In this document: one piece after another, positions 24,761 through 34,232 of the stretch | Layout of the letters: the number at the start of each line of letters is the position of its first letter | How positions within the stretch are numbered: position 1 is the stretch's first letter | DNA from: Desulfobacula sp964636495 | GTDB taxonomy: Bacteria; Desulfobacterota; Desulfobacteria; Desulfobacterales; Desulfobacteraceae | Direction of reading: 5' to 3' | Length of the DNA stretch: 64,000 nt | NCBI GenBank assembly: GCA_964636495.1 | Contig: CAZWSL010000008.1 | Location: 56,109-120,108, forward strand | Notes under the pieces: generated by a model | What the model saw: the letters and a program-made list of their open reading frames with translations, nothing else | What the model was told of the DNA's origin: nothing | The model's database searches: none | Program-made: the position numbers and the translations under genes

Positions 24761-25546
24761 ATGGCCCAAAAGCGTTTTATTGATTTGAGTATCAGTATTG
24801 AACCTGAGCTGTCCAGCGATCCACCTGTAATGATCCCTAAAATTGATTATATGAATCACGATATGGGAGCAGAGCAGATGAAAGCGTTTTACCCTGGACT
24901 TAAAAATGAAGATCTGCCCGGAGGGCTTGGCTGGGCAATTGAGCTGCTGACGCTTACGACTCACTCCGGCACGCACCTGGATGCTCCGTATCATTACCAT
25001 CCAACCATGGACAGAGGGGAGAAAGCTTTGACAATTGATGAGATTCCTCTGGAGTGGTGCTTCAATAATGGCGTGCTTCTTGATTTCCGGTACAAAGCCG
25101 ATGGAGAAGGCATTACCATAGATGATATTCAGAATGAGCTTAAGCGTATTGAGTATAAACTCAAACCAATGGATATTGTATTAATTCAAACCGGAGCTGA
25201 TGATGCATGGGGAAGTGAGAAATATCTGGTCAGGGGTGCGGGCATGACCAGAGAGAGCACTCTGTTTCTCACTGATCAGGGCATTAAAGTAGTCGGAATT
25301 GATGCCTGGAGCTGGGATCGCCCTTTACCCTATCAGGCAGAAGAGTTCCATCAGAACCAGGATCCCAAGGTTATCTGGGAAGCCCACTTTGCAGGTATTG
25401 AAAAAGGGTATTGTCATATGGAAAAGCTCGCAAATCTATCTGCCATTGGCAGACCTTACGGTTTTACGGTTTGCTGCTTTCCTGTAAAGATTAAAGGTGC
25501 CAGTGCGGGATGGGCCCGTCCTGTGGCAATCGTAAATGAAGATTAA
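24761..25546 (+). CDS. Cyclase-family metal-dependent hydrolase (kynurenine formamidase-like)
   Basis: 261 residues from the ATG at 24761 (AAAGGAG site); an in-frame GTG lies five codons earlier. The metal motif HSGTHLDAPYHYHP matches the HxGTHxDxPxH signature of the cyclase family, whose members hydrolyse formamides or lactam-like bonds with zinc or manganese. Other parts: DIVLIQTGADDAWGS, GMTRESTLFLTDQGIKVVGIDAWSWD and EKLANLSAIGRPYGF. The longer loops compared with KynB make a kynurenine role uncertain, and no other tryptophan-degradation gene is near. The substrate is unknown. Confidence 0.87.
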   Translation: MAQKRFIDLSISIEPELSSDPPVMIPKIDYMNHDMGAEQMKAFYPGLKNEDLPGGLGWAIELLTLTTHSGTHLDAPYHYHPTMDRGEKALTIDEIPLEWCFNNGVLLDFRYKADGEGITIDDIQNELKRIEYKLKPMDIVLIQTGADDAWGSEKYLVRGAGMTRESTLFLTDQGIKVVGIDAWSWDRPLPYQAEEFHQNQDPKVIWEAHFAGIEKGYCHMEKLANLSAIGRPYGFTVCCFPVKIKGASAGWARPVAIVNED

Positions 25547-25751
25547 AACATTTTTTTCAGACGGTTGATGTGATTGTATTACTTCAGCCTGAAATTTCAG
25601 AAATGGCCCGGGGGCAGGAAAAGGTCGGGGGTAGACAGAACATAACCCGGTTTATTCCGGAGGTCCTGCTCCAGTATTTAACAATCAAAATATTGAATTT
25701 TTCAACTATAACTGCTATTAGGATCTTAAGATTTTAAGGAAATATACGCAG

Positions 25752-26621
25752 ATGCATTATGAAGGTATGATTATAAGACCTCCCAGTGAGGCCAGCAGTA
25801 TTTTGTTACAGGTAACCCTGGGGTGTTCACACAACAAATGTACGTTCTGCGGTACATTCAGGGGTAAACGGTTTAATATTAAAAAAGATGATGTCATCTT
25901 TGAAGATATTGAGTTTGCAAGAGAATACTGCAAAGCGCAGAACAGACTTTTTATCTGTGACGGTGATGCCATGATTATACCCCAGAAAAGACTGGTAAAA
26001 ATTTTAAAACAGATTAAAACCAGGCTTCCATGGGTGGAGAGGGTTGGATTATACGCCAATACAAAAAGTATTGGAATGAAAAGCGATATGCAGTTAAAAG
26101 AATTAAGAGAGCTGGGTGTCAGCCTTGTGTATATGGGCCTTGAATCAGGCGATGATAAAATTTTAAAAGAGATCCGTAAAGGAGCTGATTCTTCAAAAAT
26201 GGTTAAGATGGGTCAACGGGTGAAAAAAGCAGGTATGAAGTTATCTGTTACTGTCCTTGTCGGATTGGGAGAGAGAAAAAGATCTAAAGAGCATGCCATT
26301 GAAACAGGAAGGATTTTATCTGCCATGGATCCGGATTTCGTAGGCGCTTTAAGTTTGATACTCGTACCAGGTACTGAACTGAACACTCAATTTGAAAAAG
26401 GAGAATTTGAACTGCTCACTCCTGAAGAGATGCTTGAGGAACTGGGTTTGATGATCTCATCCACCAATCTTTCCAATGGCCTTTTTCATGCCAACCATGC
26501 ATCTAACTATCTTCCCATCAGGGCGAAACTGCCCGAAGAGAAGGAGAAAACCCTTAAGTTGATATCCCGTGCCCTGGAAGGTGATGTGGAGCTTAAACCG
26601 GAATTTATGAGAGCATTATAA
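25752..26621 (+). CDS. Radical SAM protein of unknown function
   Basis: 289 residues. The cluster-binding motif is GCSHNKCTFCG, that is C-x4-C-x2-C, close to but not the classic C-x3-C-x2-C; this spacing is common in a group of small uncharacterised radical-SAM proteins with the same opening (EGMIIRPPSEASSILLQVTLGC). Other core elements: ICDGDAM, YANTKSIG, LVYMGLESGDDKILKEIRKG and VTVLVGLG. No extra Fe-S or B12 domain is seen. It stands alone, with about 205 nt before it and 165 nt after it. Function cannot be assigned. Confidence 0.88.
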   Translation: MHYEGMIIRPPSEASSILLQVTLGCSHNKCTFCGTFRGKRFNIKKDDVIFEDIEFAREYCKAQNRLFICDGDAMIIPQKRLVKILKQIKTRLPWVERVGLYANTKSIGMKSDMQLKELRELGVSLVYMGLESGDDKILKEIRKGADSSKMVKMGQRVKKAGMKLSVTVLVGLGERKRSKEHAIETGRILSAMDPDFVGALSLILVPGTELNTQFEKGEFELLTPEEMLEELGLMISSTNLSNGLFHANHASNYLPIRAKLPEEKEKTLKLISRALEGDVELKPEFMRAL

Positions 26622-26786
26622 ACAGGGTATTCAGCCTGCAGGAATTAAATTTTGAATAAAGGCAGATAAGAATATTGTAGAAAAAAAAGTGTGAACAGGG
26701 AAAATGACAGCAGGTATTTCATGCCGCACTTTATACAACCATTTGATTTATAGAAAATAAATATTAATGATACAGGAGAGATAACT

Positions 26787-28778
26787 ATGACCCAGACAGA
26801 TCTTGACCAATTAAGTGTAAGCACGATTCGAACCCTTTGCATTGATGCGGTTCAGAAGGCTAATTCAGGCCATCCAGGTGCTCCAATGGGGCTCGCTCCT
26901 ACAGCATATATTTTATTTAAACATTTTTTAAAATATAACCCTTCAAACCCGGCATGGTTTGACAGAGACCGGTTTGTACTTTCAGGAGGGCATGTATCTT
27001 CTCTTCTTTACAGCCTTTTCTATCTCTTTGGCTATGGTATTGAACTTGATGATCTAAAAAATTTCAGGCAGTGGGGATCAAAAACACCAGGCCATCCAGA
27101 ATATGGGGACACTCCCGGGGTTGAGACAACAACAGGCCCGCTGGGTCAGGGAATTGCCAATGCCGTCGGTATGGCTGTTGCTGAATATCACCTTGCTGCA
27201 AAATTTAATACCAATAATGTGAAAATTGTTGACCACCATACCTATGTCATGTGTGGAGACGGTGATTTGATGGAGGGTGTCGGAATGGAGGCCATATCCC
27301 TGGCTGGCCATCTGGGGCTTGGAAAACTGATCATGCTCTATGATGATAACTCCATTACTATTGAAGGTTCCACAGATATAACCTTTACTGAGAATACAAA
27401 GGCTAAATTTGAAAGCCAGAACTGGCATGTGGTAGTGGTACATGATGGCAATAACCTGGAGGAGATAGAAAAAGCCATTCAGGCCGGCAAAGATGCTGTT
27501 GCCCGTCCGACGCTTATACAGATAAAAACGCATATTGCCTATGGGAGTCCGAACAAACAGGATTCTCCCGATGCCCATGGAGCTCCACTCGGTGTTGAAG
27601 AGGTAAAACTTGTCAAACAATTTTACGGTGTTCCGGAAGATAAGGATTTCCACGTGCCGGACAGAGTTCTTGAGAACTGTAGAAAGGCGGTAAATTTTGG
27701 AAATGGATATGAACAGACCTGGCAGGAAAGATTTTATGCCTATAAAACAGCAAATCCGGAAAAGGCAGGGTTGTTTGTTGACGCTATCTCAGGATTTTTA
27801 ACTAAAGACTGGGATTCAGACATTCCACAATTTTCCCCGGATGATGCTCCTGTTGCAACACGTGCTGCTTCAGGTCAGGTGCTGAATGCCATTGCTGAAA
27901 ACCTGCCCTCATTAATGGGAGGCTCTGCTGATCTGGCGCCTTCAAATAAAACCTTTCTTAATTGCTCACAGGTATTTCAGAAAAACTCCTATGAAGGAAG
28001 AAACATAAGATTCGGTGTGAGAGAACATGCAATGGGTGCAATCATGTCAGGCATGTATCTCCACTCCGGTGTAAGACCATATGGTGGTACATTCCTTGTT
28101 TTTGCCGACTATATGCGTTCTGCCATCCGCATGTCTGCTTTAATGAAACTGCCTCTCATTTATGTATTTACACATGACAGTGTGGCAGTGGGAGAGGATG
28201 GTCCTACCCATCAGCCGGTAGAACATGTGGCCTCTCTGCGTGCCATTCCCGGGCTGAATGTTGTAAGACCGGCCGATGCTAATGAGACAGCCTCTGCATG
28301 GCAACAGGCTCTGAAAACATTTGATTCGCCTACCGCACTGATATTGAGCCGCCAGAAACTGCCGACACTTGATGTATCAAAACGGGATGGTGAATTTGAA
28401 TTAGGCGCCTATATTGTTGAAAAAGCTGAAAGCCCTGACATGATTCTTATCGGAACCGGCTCTGAAGTCCATATATGTGTCCAGGCTGCTGATATACTTA
28501 AGAGAGAACACAATATAAATGCATCTGTTGTCTCTATGCCGTCCTGGGAGCTTTTTGAAAAATCGCCTGAATATTATAAAGAGAGAATTCTGCCGCCTGA
28601 AATTGGGAAAAGGATTGCAGTTGAAGCCGGAATCGGCATGGGATGGGAGAAGTATACTGGAGAGAGTGGTAAAATAATCAGTATTGATAAATTCGGGGCA
28701 TCTGCACCTGGTGGAACCGTGCTGGAGAAGTATGGAATATCTGTGAGTAATATAGTGGAGAAAGCACTTGAATTGTAA
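26787..28778 (+). CDS. tkt: Transketolase
   Basis: 663 residues, full length. The thiamine-diphosphate domain has NSGHPGAPMGLAP, GPLGQGIANAVGMA and GDGDLMEGVGMEA; the pyrimidine domain has GVREHAMGAIMSGM and FVFADYMRSAIRM; the C-terminal domain follows VIGTGSE-like LIGTGSEV. It moves two-carbon units between sugar phosphates, providing pentoses and erythrose-4-phosphate in an organism likely running gluconeogenesis. AGGAGAG site upstream. yjbQ follows after 54 nt and may be co-transcribed. Confidence 0.98.
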   Translation: MTQTDLDQLSVSTIRTLCIDAVQKANSGHPGAPMGLAPTAYILFKHFLKYNPSNPAWFDRDRFVLSGGHVSSLLYSLFYLFGYGIELDDLKNFRQWGSKTPGHPEYGDTPGVETTTGPLGQGIANAVGMAVAEYHLAAKFNTNNVKIVDHHTYVMCGDGDLMEGVGMEAISLAGHLGLGKLIMLYDDNSITIEGSTDITFTENTKAKFESQNWHVVVVHDGNNLEEIEKAIQAGKDAVARPTLIQIKTHIAYGSPNKQDSPDAHGAPLGVEEVKLVKQFYGVPEDKDFHVPDRVLENCRKAVNFGNGYEQTWQERFYAYKTANPEKAGLFVDAISGFLTKDWDSDIPQFSPDDAPVATRAASGQVLNAIAENLPSLMGGSADLAPSNKTFLNCSQVFQKNSYEGRNIRFGVREHAMGAIMSGMYLHSGVRPYGGTFLVFADYMRSAIRMSALMKLPLIYVFTHDSVAVGEDGPTHQPVEHVASLRAIPGLNVVRPADANETASAWQQALKTFDSPTALILSRQKLPTLDVSKRDGEFELGAYIVEKAESPDMILIGTGSEVHICVQAADILKREHNINASVVSMPSWELFEKSPEYYKERILPPEIGKRIAVEAGIGMGWEKYTGESGKIISIDKFGASAPGGTVLEKYGISVSNIVEKALEL

Positions 28779-28832
28779 CAGATAAAACAGATACGCCGTG
28801 TCAGACCGGCAAGGGTAAAAAGGAGACAGGCC

Positions 28833-29234
28833 ATGCAGATAGGTATTCAAACCCGTGCAAGAACCCAGATGATTGATATAACATCCAAAGTTAAAGACGC
28901 GGTCAGGCAGCTAATCGCAAAAAACGGGGTTACACAGGGTCTTGTTCATGTGTTTTCAATGCATACCACGGCTGCAGTCACTATTAATGAAAATGCAGAT
29001 CCAGATGTTGAAACAGATATACTGAACACCATAAACAAAATCATTCCATGGGATGACCATTTCAAACATATGGAAGGAAATTCAGCGGCTCACATAAAAG
29101 TGAGCCTTTTTGGCCCTTCTGAAACTATTCCTCTGGAAAATGCTTCACTTGTATTGGGCACATGGCAGGGAATATATTTTTGTGAGTTTGACGGACCCAG
29201 AAACAGACGTGTGAATGTTCAGATAGTGGGTTAA
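28833..29234 (+). CDS. yjbQ: YjbQ/UPF0047 family protein
   Basis: 133 residues, single domain of the YjbQ family: HVFSMHTTAAVTINENADPDVETDI, SAAHIKVSLFGPSETIPL and LGTWQGIYFCEFDGPRNRRVNVQIVG. Members have weak thiamine-phosphate-synthase activity in vitro; their physiological role is unsettled. The TAA stop overlaps the stop of the convergent DUF1178 gene, the two sharing the four bases TTAA at 29231-29234. Confidence 0.93.
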   Translation: MQIGIQTRARTQMIDITSKVKDAVRQLIAKNGVTQGLVHVFSMHTTAAVTINENADPDVETDILNTINKIIPWDDHFKHMEGNSAAHIKVSLFGPSETIPLENASLVLGTWQGIYFCEFDGPRNRRVNVQIVG

Positions 29235-29662
29235 TTTAAATCATCTTTTGGCTTTTTTGTAACAGGAAGTCTTAAGACCGGCACTCCTTCCTTGGAGAGA
29301 ATCTTATCTTCTTCTTTTGTTGTAGTGCCCCTGATATTTTTGTAATCTTGAGCACCATAATGCATTTTCAAAGCCTGCTTTGTAAAATCAGACCCGACAT
29401 CTTCATAGTTATTTTTAACATATTCTGTCACTTTTTCAGTTAGCTCTGCAATGGCTTCATGATTTATCTGCAGGGCTTTCTGGCCTGTCTGGCCCGATGT
29501 CTTTTTAATGGCAATGGGATGCAGTTTCTGAATAACAGACGTTGTATCGCAGACAGGGCATTTTAAAATGCCTTGCTGCTGCTGGTTTTCCAGATCTTTT
29601 TTATCTTCAAACCAGCCTTCAAAAGTATGTCTGTTCAGACACTCCAGATCAAATACTATCAT
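29231..29662 (-). CDS. DUF1178-family protein with N-terminal zinc ribbon
   Basis: 143 residues from the ATG at 29662, the standard DUF1178 start (MIVFDLECLNRHTFEGWF); the frame extends 14 codons further without family similarity. CLNRH and CPVCD provide a probable zinc site in the first 45 residues. The C-terminal part has YVKNNYEDVGSDFTKQALKMHYG and GVPVLRLPVTKK, typical for this family of unknown function. Confidence 0.88.
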   Translation of the reverse strand: MIVFDLECLNRHTFEGWFEDKKDLENQQQQGILKCPVCDTTSVIQKLHPIAIKKTSGQTGQKALQINHEAIAELTEKVTEYVKNNYEDVGSDFTKQALKMHYGAQDYKNIRGTTTKEEDKILSKEGVPVLRLPVTKKPKDDLN

Positions 29663-29795
29663 CTTAAAAAACCTGTTTATATCTGTGTAAAAATATAAAC
29701 ACAACCTCCTGTCTCACCTGTTTTATCAAGGATCAATTTTTTGAATATATTAATTTTATATATAACCATATCTCAAAGGGAATTATATATTAATT

Positions 29796-31142
29796 TTATA
29801 AATTTTTCAATTGCGAAATCCGTTTTAGATCAGCAGGTGAACTGACACAAGGGAACAGGGTATTATTTGTAAAAACAGGGTGTTCAGATAAGTCAAATTT
29901 TGCATGTTCCACTGCTCTCTCCCACATTGGTGTATGCGGAATAGGCGTATAATAGGCGAGGACAGGCATTATTCCCGATTCAGCTACGATCTGCATGGAT
30001 GTCTCTACCTCATTGAGATTCTGTTCAGGCAAACCGCATAACAGGTATGCTCCTATCTGCTTTTTTTCAAATCCCGCAGATTTCAGATTTTTTACTGCCT
30101 GAACAAAATCACTCTTTACAACTTTTATATCATAGTTTCGATTTTTCGAGAAATCAGTTGTTTCAAGTCCAAGGCGAATTGTTTTAAATCCGGCTTTAAA
30201 CATTAATGCTGCAGCCTGTTTTGTGACTGCATTTACATGGATGGCATTGGGAGTATGAAAATAAAGCTGCATACCAGAGTCTATAATTTTTTCAAACAGC
30301 GGGAAAGCATGCTGTTTTGTATTTATCAGAAGTGCATCATCATAAAAGACAAAATTTTTAACATTAAAATTGTTATGCCAGTGTTTTATCTCCTGAAATA
30401 CATTTTCCGGTGACCGCTGCCTGAATAAAGGCTCAAGATAGGATGAGGCACAATAGTCACAGGAAAAAGGGCATCCCCTTGAACTTAAAACAGGGGCATA
30501 GGTAATCTGGTTCTGCATATCAAGTGCAGGAAAAGGGTATTCATTGATGTGACATGAGATACAGCTGTCATTAATTTCAAATCCTGAATGTTCCATTATG
30601 ATTTTTTTCAGCTGCAGTTCTCCTGCGCCTTTTATAATCATATCTGCAAGGGTATATTTTTTTGCATGTTCAAAATTCAAGCTGGCATAGATCCCGCCCA
30701 GAATAACCGGCACATCCGGATAAACGGTCTTGATAACATCTATGGTTTCTTTTACCCCGGATGCCCAGTAGGTCATCAAAGATGTGACAAAAATAATATC
30801 TGGTTTCTCTATCTGCTTTAAATCTTCAACAAACCAGTCGGGTTCTATACCATACCGTGAGTACTGTTTACCGGTTTTTTTGATTAAATCTGAATTAATC
30901 TCTCCGGGCAGTTTGATTTTTGTTTTTTTAAAAGGACCCCTTCCATCCCAGTATACTTTTAAGTTGCCGGTTTCCTTTGGGTGAAACCTGTCAAGGCAGT
31001 CAATAAAACTGGTTTTTATCCCGGTTTTTCTCAGGATGGCGGCTATGGATAAAAGACCAAGGGGTTTAGCCCAGAAGTCAAAAGCAGCAAAATCGTGGAT
31101 CCAGGGATTAATGCACAGGATATGGGGAGGATCAGTCTTCAA
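29796..31142 (-). CDS. B12-binding-domain radical SAM protein
   Basis: 448 residues. The N-terminal half (1-175) has a cobalamin-binding Rossmann-like fold (ILCINPWIHDFAAFDFWAKPLGLLSIAAIL, DVPVILGGIYAS). The radical-SAM core carries SSRGCPFSCDYCASSYLEP, the classic C-x3-C-x2-C. Such proteins methylate or rearrange carbon centres, but this subgroup is uncharacterised. Its ATG lies 11 nt inside the end of the upstream AhbA/AhbB-like gene, implying coupled translation and perhaps a shared tetrapyrrole role. It is not AhbC or AhbD, which lack a B12 domain. Confidence 0.88.
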   Translation of the reverse strand: MKTDPPHILCINPWIHDFAAFDFWAKPLGLLSIAAILRKTGIKTSFIDCLDRFHPKETGNLKVYWDGRGPFKKTKIKLPGEINSDLIKKTGKQYSRYGIEPDWFVEDLKQIEKPDIIFVTSLMTYWASGVKETIDVIKTVYPDVPVILGGIYASLNFEHAKKYTLADMIIKGAGELQLKKIIMEHSGFEINDSCISCHINEYPFPALDMQNQITYAPVLSSRGCPFSCDYCASSYLEPLFRQRSPENVFQEIKHWHNNFNVKNFVFYDDALLINTKQHAFPLFEKIIDSGMQLYFHTPNAIHVNAVTKQAAALMFKAGFKTIRLGLETTDFSKNRNYDIKVVKSDFVQAVKNLKSAGFEKKQIGAYLLCGLPEQNLNEVETSMQIVAESGIMPVLAYYTPIPHTPMWERAVEHAKFDLSEHPVFTNNTLFPCVSSPADLKRISQLKNL

Positions 31143-31602
31143 AATATTTCATGGATGTTTTTTTAAGCTCCTGCCTGCTGAACAATAATTCATATTCATC
31201 CTGTTCTACAGCCTTAGAAATTTTTTTTACAATAGCGTAACACTCCTCTTCACTGGATGCATGAACCATTGTATAGAGGTTGTATCTCCAGCCGGAAGCC
31301 GGATTCCTTCTGTAGCAATGGGTAATTTCATGGAAGCTTGTCATGATATTACCGGTTTTTTCAACCGCATCTTCATCCACTTTCCACGCAACCATTGCAT
31401 TTGCTTTAAATCCTGATTTCTGATGCTTCAGTGTCGCACCGAACCTTCTTATCATTCCTCTTTTATCAAGGTCTTTTAATATTTTTAGGAATTGATCTTC
31501 AGTTATGCCAATCTTCTCTGCCATTTCAAGGTATGGCCGTTTAACCACAGGAATATCAGTTTGAAGCACACTGATAATCTTTTTTTCCAGATCTGTGAGC
31601 AT
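31132..31602 (-). CDS. Siroheme decarboxylase subunit (AhbA/AhbB family, AsnC-like fold)
   Basis: 156 residues: an N-terminal winged helix of the AsnC/Lrp type (LTDLEKKIISVLQTDIPVV, MIRRFGATLKHQKSGFKANAMVAW) and a C-terminal domain with ITHCYRRNPASGWRYNLYTMVHA. The HCYRR and WRYNLYTMVH elements are hallmarks of AhbA/AhbB and NirD/L/G/H, which decarboxylate siroheme to didecarboxysiroheme on the alternative heme route used by sulfate reducers and archaea. I cannot say whether it is AhbA or AhbB, as no second copy lies nearby. It overlaps the B12 radical-SAM gene. Confidence 0.85.
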   Translation of the reverse strand: MLTDLEKKIISVLQTDIPVVKRPYLEMAEKIGITEDQFLKILKDLDKRGMIRRFGATLKHQKSGFKANAMVAWKVDEDAVEKTGNIMTSFHEITHCYRRNPASGWRYNLYTMVHASSEEECYAIVKKISKAVEQDEYELLFSRQELKKTSMKYFED

Positions 31603-31856
31603 AGGATTCCCTTCTCTCTATTTTATTACCCTTTCAATAAGTGTTTTATAAATCTTTATATAGAAAATCACTGCCTGTTTAAAGATTAATTTTATTTTCA
31701 TCTCTTTATAAATTTAAAACGATACAGTTATATAAAATATTTTTTGTTTATGATCAACTTTATGTTTATATGCTGTTTGTTATTTTTAAAATCGTTTATC
31801 CGGTCATATTAATGCCTCCAGTATCCAGGCTACCTGATTTTTTGTATGATAAGCCC

Positions 31857-32040
31857 AGATGCAGGTTGTCTTATCCGCCCTGAAGCCTGAATAATTTTTT
31901 AAAGTTCTAAACAATCTTCCATTGGACAGCAAAAACTCGTTCGTTCCTCACTCAGACAGTTTGCTGTCTTAACCATTACAGATTGTTTGAACTTTTACTA
32001 AAATTACAGGCAGACCGGTTGGACAAGACAACCTGCATCT
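31857..32040. repeat. 184-nt imperfect palindromic element, copy 1
   Basis: The arms pair along their length: AGATGCAGGTTGTCTTATCC at 31857-31876 against GGACAAGACAACCTGCATCT at 32021-32040, then AAAGTTCTAAACAATCT against the GATTGTTTGAACTTTT segment, then an inner hairpin with GACAGCAAA (31925-31933) against TTTGCTGTC (31960-31968). Read on the minus strand, the inner 44 nt match the core of the second element at 32603-32646 in 34 of 44 positions. It codes for nothing and lacks a transposase. A REP/MITE-like element or a structured RNA are both possible. Confidence 0.75.
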
Positions 32041-32536
32041 TCACTGGCAACTATTGCATATTGCAAATATGTAAGCATCAGAAAATACAGCAGACAGATT
32101 TACCAGGCACACTGCACAAAGAGAGCAGGCAGGTATTATAAAAGCGCTTGCTTGGGGTAAAGATATCCCGCAAGTCTATGGTCCTGATGAAGCTGACTTT
32201 TTTGGTGAGTTCTTTTATTTTCCTTATCCTTCGGCTTTATATCTTTGTTTACAAAAAAAGACAAAATAAAGGAATAGTCCTGCGTATTGTCGGTTTTAAC
32301 GGCAGAGAAATAAAAGAAGGTACCTGCTGGTATAAAAAAGGGTGTTGAAAAAAACAGTTCCCATAAATGCTCTAATATCTTGCGATTTCATAAGAGATAC
32401 AAGAGCACGCATTACTGCTTCCCGGATTGAATCTACCGAGAAATGTAAAAGATGCAGTAAAGTAACAATAGGCAAACCTCTAACCTTTAAACTCCATAAA
32501 AAGCGTATGAGAGGAGCTGTTGAACACGCCAGTGAA
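32041..32536. other. Spacer between two palindromic elements, no convincing gene
   Basis: I see no coding region here that I can support. A plus-strand frame from 32342 (86 codons) has two CxxC-like cysteines but runs into the left arm of the second palindrome, so its C-terminal third is palindrome sequence. The spacer may hold decayed coding sequence, but no family was recognised. The stretch 31603-31856 upstream is AT-rich and also without a gene. Confidence 0.5.
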
Positions 32537-32709
32537 AGGCTGATTGCCTTACAGGAGCATATGGATCTTTGCGTACAAACTTTTGATTCCTGTAACGGTT
32601 AAGCCACCAAACTGTTTGAGGGAAGCATGACCGAGTTTTTGGTGGCCAGTGTAAGGGATCTTAGAGTTTGTAGCAATGTCCATCTCAGCGGATGTAAGGC
32701 AATCAGCCT
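32537..32709. repeat. 173-nt imperfect palindromic element, copy 2
   Basis: AGGCTGATTGCCTTACA (32537-32553) is repeated inverted and exact at 32693-32709, with weaker pairing inward. The inner hairpin uses GCCACCAAA (32603-32611) and TTTGGTGGC (32638-32646). The 44-nt core shares ACTGT, TGAG and CGAGTTTTTG with copy 1 read on the other strand, while the outer stem bases differ in compensating pairs (A-T to C-G and G-C to C-G). The outer arms are unrelated in sequence to those of copy 1. Confidence 0.75.
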
Positions 32710-32832
32710 GGAACGGGTATGAAAGATTTATTATGGCAAATATCCAGATTATTCTGTTTTTATCTTGACTCTCAATATTCCACCCAATAGAATTATATTT
32801 TTTATTGAGAGCAGTGTTAAAATTACGATCTT

Positions 32833-34218
32833 ATGTTAAACGGAAAAATTATAAAGAGAGTTTTTTTATCTTCAGGTATTTTATTGCTGATATTATCAGG
32901 GATATTTATATCTTTTTTCTTCCGGAAAGCTCCTCCTCCTGAGATTACAGAGGAGGTCTATAAAATCAAAAAACCTGAAAAAATAAGGATGATTACAGAT
33001 AATAATGCAACATCATATTATATATATCGGGATATGCCCATGGGGTTTGAATATGAGCTTGCCAAAGCGTTTTCAGATTATCTCGGGGCTGAACTGGAAA
33101 TTATTACGCCTGGCTGGGATGCACTCTTTGAATCTCTGAACAGTGGAAAAGGTGATTTCATTGCATCTGGTCTTACCATTACAGAAGAGAGACAGAAATC
33201 CTTTCTTTTTTCACAGCCATATATGACTATTCAACAGAAATTTATCCACCATAATTTAAAATTCGGAATAAAAAACCTCAGACAGCTTACAGGAAAGACC
33301 ATCCACATCAGGCAGGGGACATCCTACCAGGAACGGCTTGAAGAGATAAAAAAAGAGGGTATTGATTTCAATATTGAACTGTTGTCTAACATTTCAACAG
33401 AGGAGATTCTTAGAAAGATTCACAACAAAGAGATTAAATATACCATTGCTGATTCCAATATTGCCCTGCTGAACCGCAGGTATTACCCTGATCTAACTAT
33501 CGGAATGTCCATACAGGAGGAGGAATCTCTTGGATGGGCGGTAAAAAAGGATAATCAGAAACTTTGTGAACAGATCAATGAATTTATTAACAAGGCTGAA
33601 AAGGAAGGTCTCCTTGCTAAAATTTATGAAAAATATTATGGACGTATTGAAATTTTTGACTACTTTGACCTTAAAAAATTTCATGAACGTATTAAATCAA
33701 GGCTTCCGAAATACAAGAGTATGATAATGAAAATTTCCAGTAAGTATGGATTTGACTGGCGGATGATATCAGCGGTCGTTTATCAGGAATCCCATTTCAA
33801 CGCCAGTGCTAAAAGCCGCACAGGAGTGCTTGGATTGATGCAGGTAACAAAGGTTACGGCTGATCAGATGGGAATAGAGGACAGACTTGATCCGGAACAG
33901 AGCCTTAAGGCTGGTATAAAATATTTAAATATCCAGTATGAAAAATTCAGTGAAATAAAAAATGATCATCAGAGACTGCTTTTTGCCCTTGCCAGCTATA
34001 ACGTGGGGTATGGTCATGTGAAGGATGCACAGAAGATAGCAGAAGAGAGGGGGCTGGATAAAAATAAATGGGCATCCTTAAAACAGACTCTGCCTCTCCT
34101 TTCCAAGCGTGACTACTATAAAAAGACAACGTACGGATATGCCCGGGGCAGGGAGCCTGTTCATTATGTTGGCAGAATTCTGCTCTACTATGATATCCTG
34201 AAACAGCAGGCAAAATAA
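32833..34218 (+). CDS. mltF: Membrane-bound lytic murein transglycosylase F (MltF)
   Basis: 461 residues: an N-terminal membrane anchor (about 8-30, VFLSSGILLLILSGIFISFFF), a solute-binding-protein family 3 domain (about 48-275, MGFEYELAKAFSDYLGAELEI, GKGDFIASGLTITEERQKSFLFSQPY), and a C-terminal SLT lysozyme-like domain (about 295-455) with catalytic Glu in SAVVYQESHFNASAKSRTGVLGLMQVT and LASYNVGYGHV. It cleaves peptidoglycan glycan strands and is regulated by muropeptide binding to the first domain. No clear ribosome site is seen before the ATG. It converges with the MotB-like gene. Confidence 0.95.
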   Translation: MLNGKIIKRVFLSSGILLLILSGIFISFFFRKAPPPEITEEVYKIKKPEKIRMITDNNATSYYIYRDMPMGFEYELAKAFSDYLGAELEIITPGWDALFESLNSGKGDFIASGLTITEERQKSFLFSQPYMTIQQKFIHHNLKFGIKNLRQLTGKTIHIRQGTSYQERLEEIKKEGIDFNIELLSNISTEEILRKIHNKEIKYTIADSNIALLNRRYYPDLTIGMSIQEEESLGWAVKKDNQKLCEQINEFINKAEKEGLLAKIYEKYYGRIEIFDYFDLKKFHERIKSRLPKYKSMIMKISSKYGFDWRMISAVVYQESHFNASAKSRTGVLGLMQVTKVTADQMGIEDRLDPEQSLKAGIKYLNIQYEKFSEIKNDHQRLLFALASYNVGYGHVKDAQKIAEERGLDKNKWASLKQTLPLLSKRDYYKKTTYGYARGREPVHYVGRILLYYDILKQQAK

Positions 34219-34232
34219 AAGAGAGATCAATT

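Noticed and set aside
32342..32602. 86-codon plus-strand frame with CKRC-like cysteines
   Set aside because: It runs into the left arm of palindromic element 2, has no ribosome site and no recognisable family.
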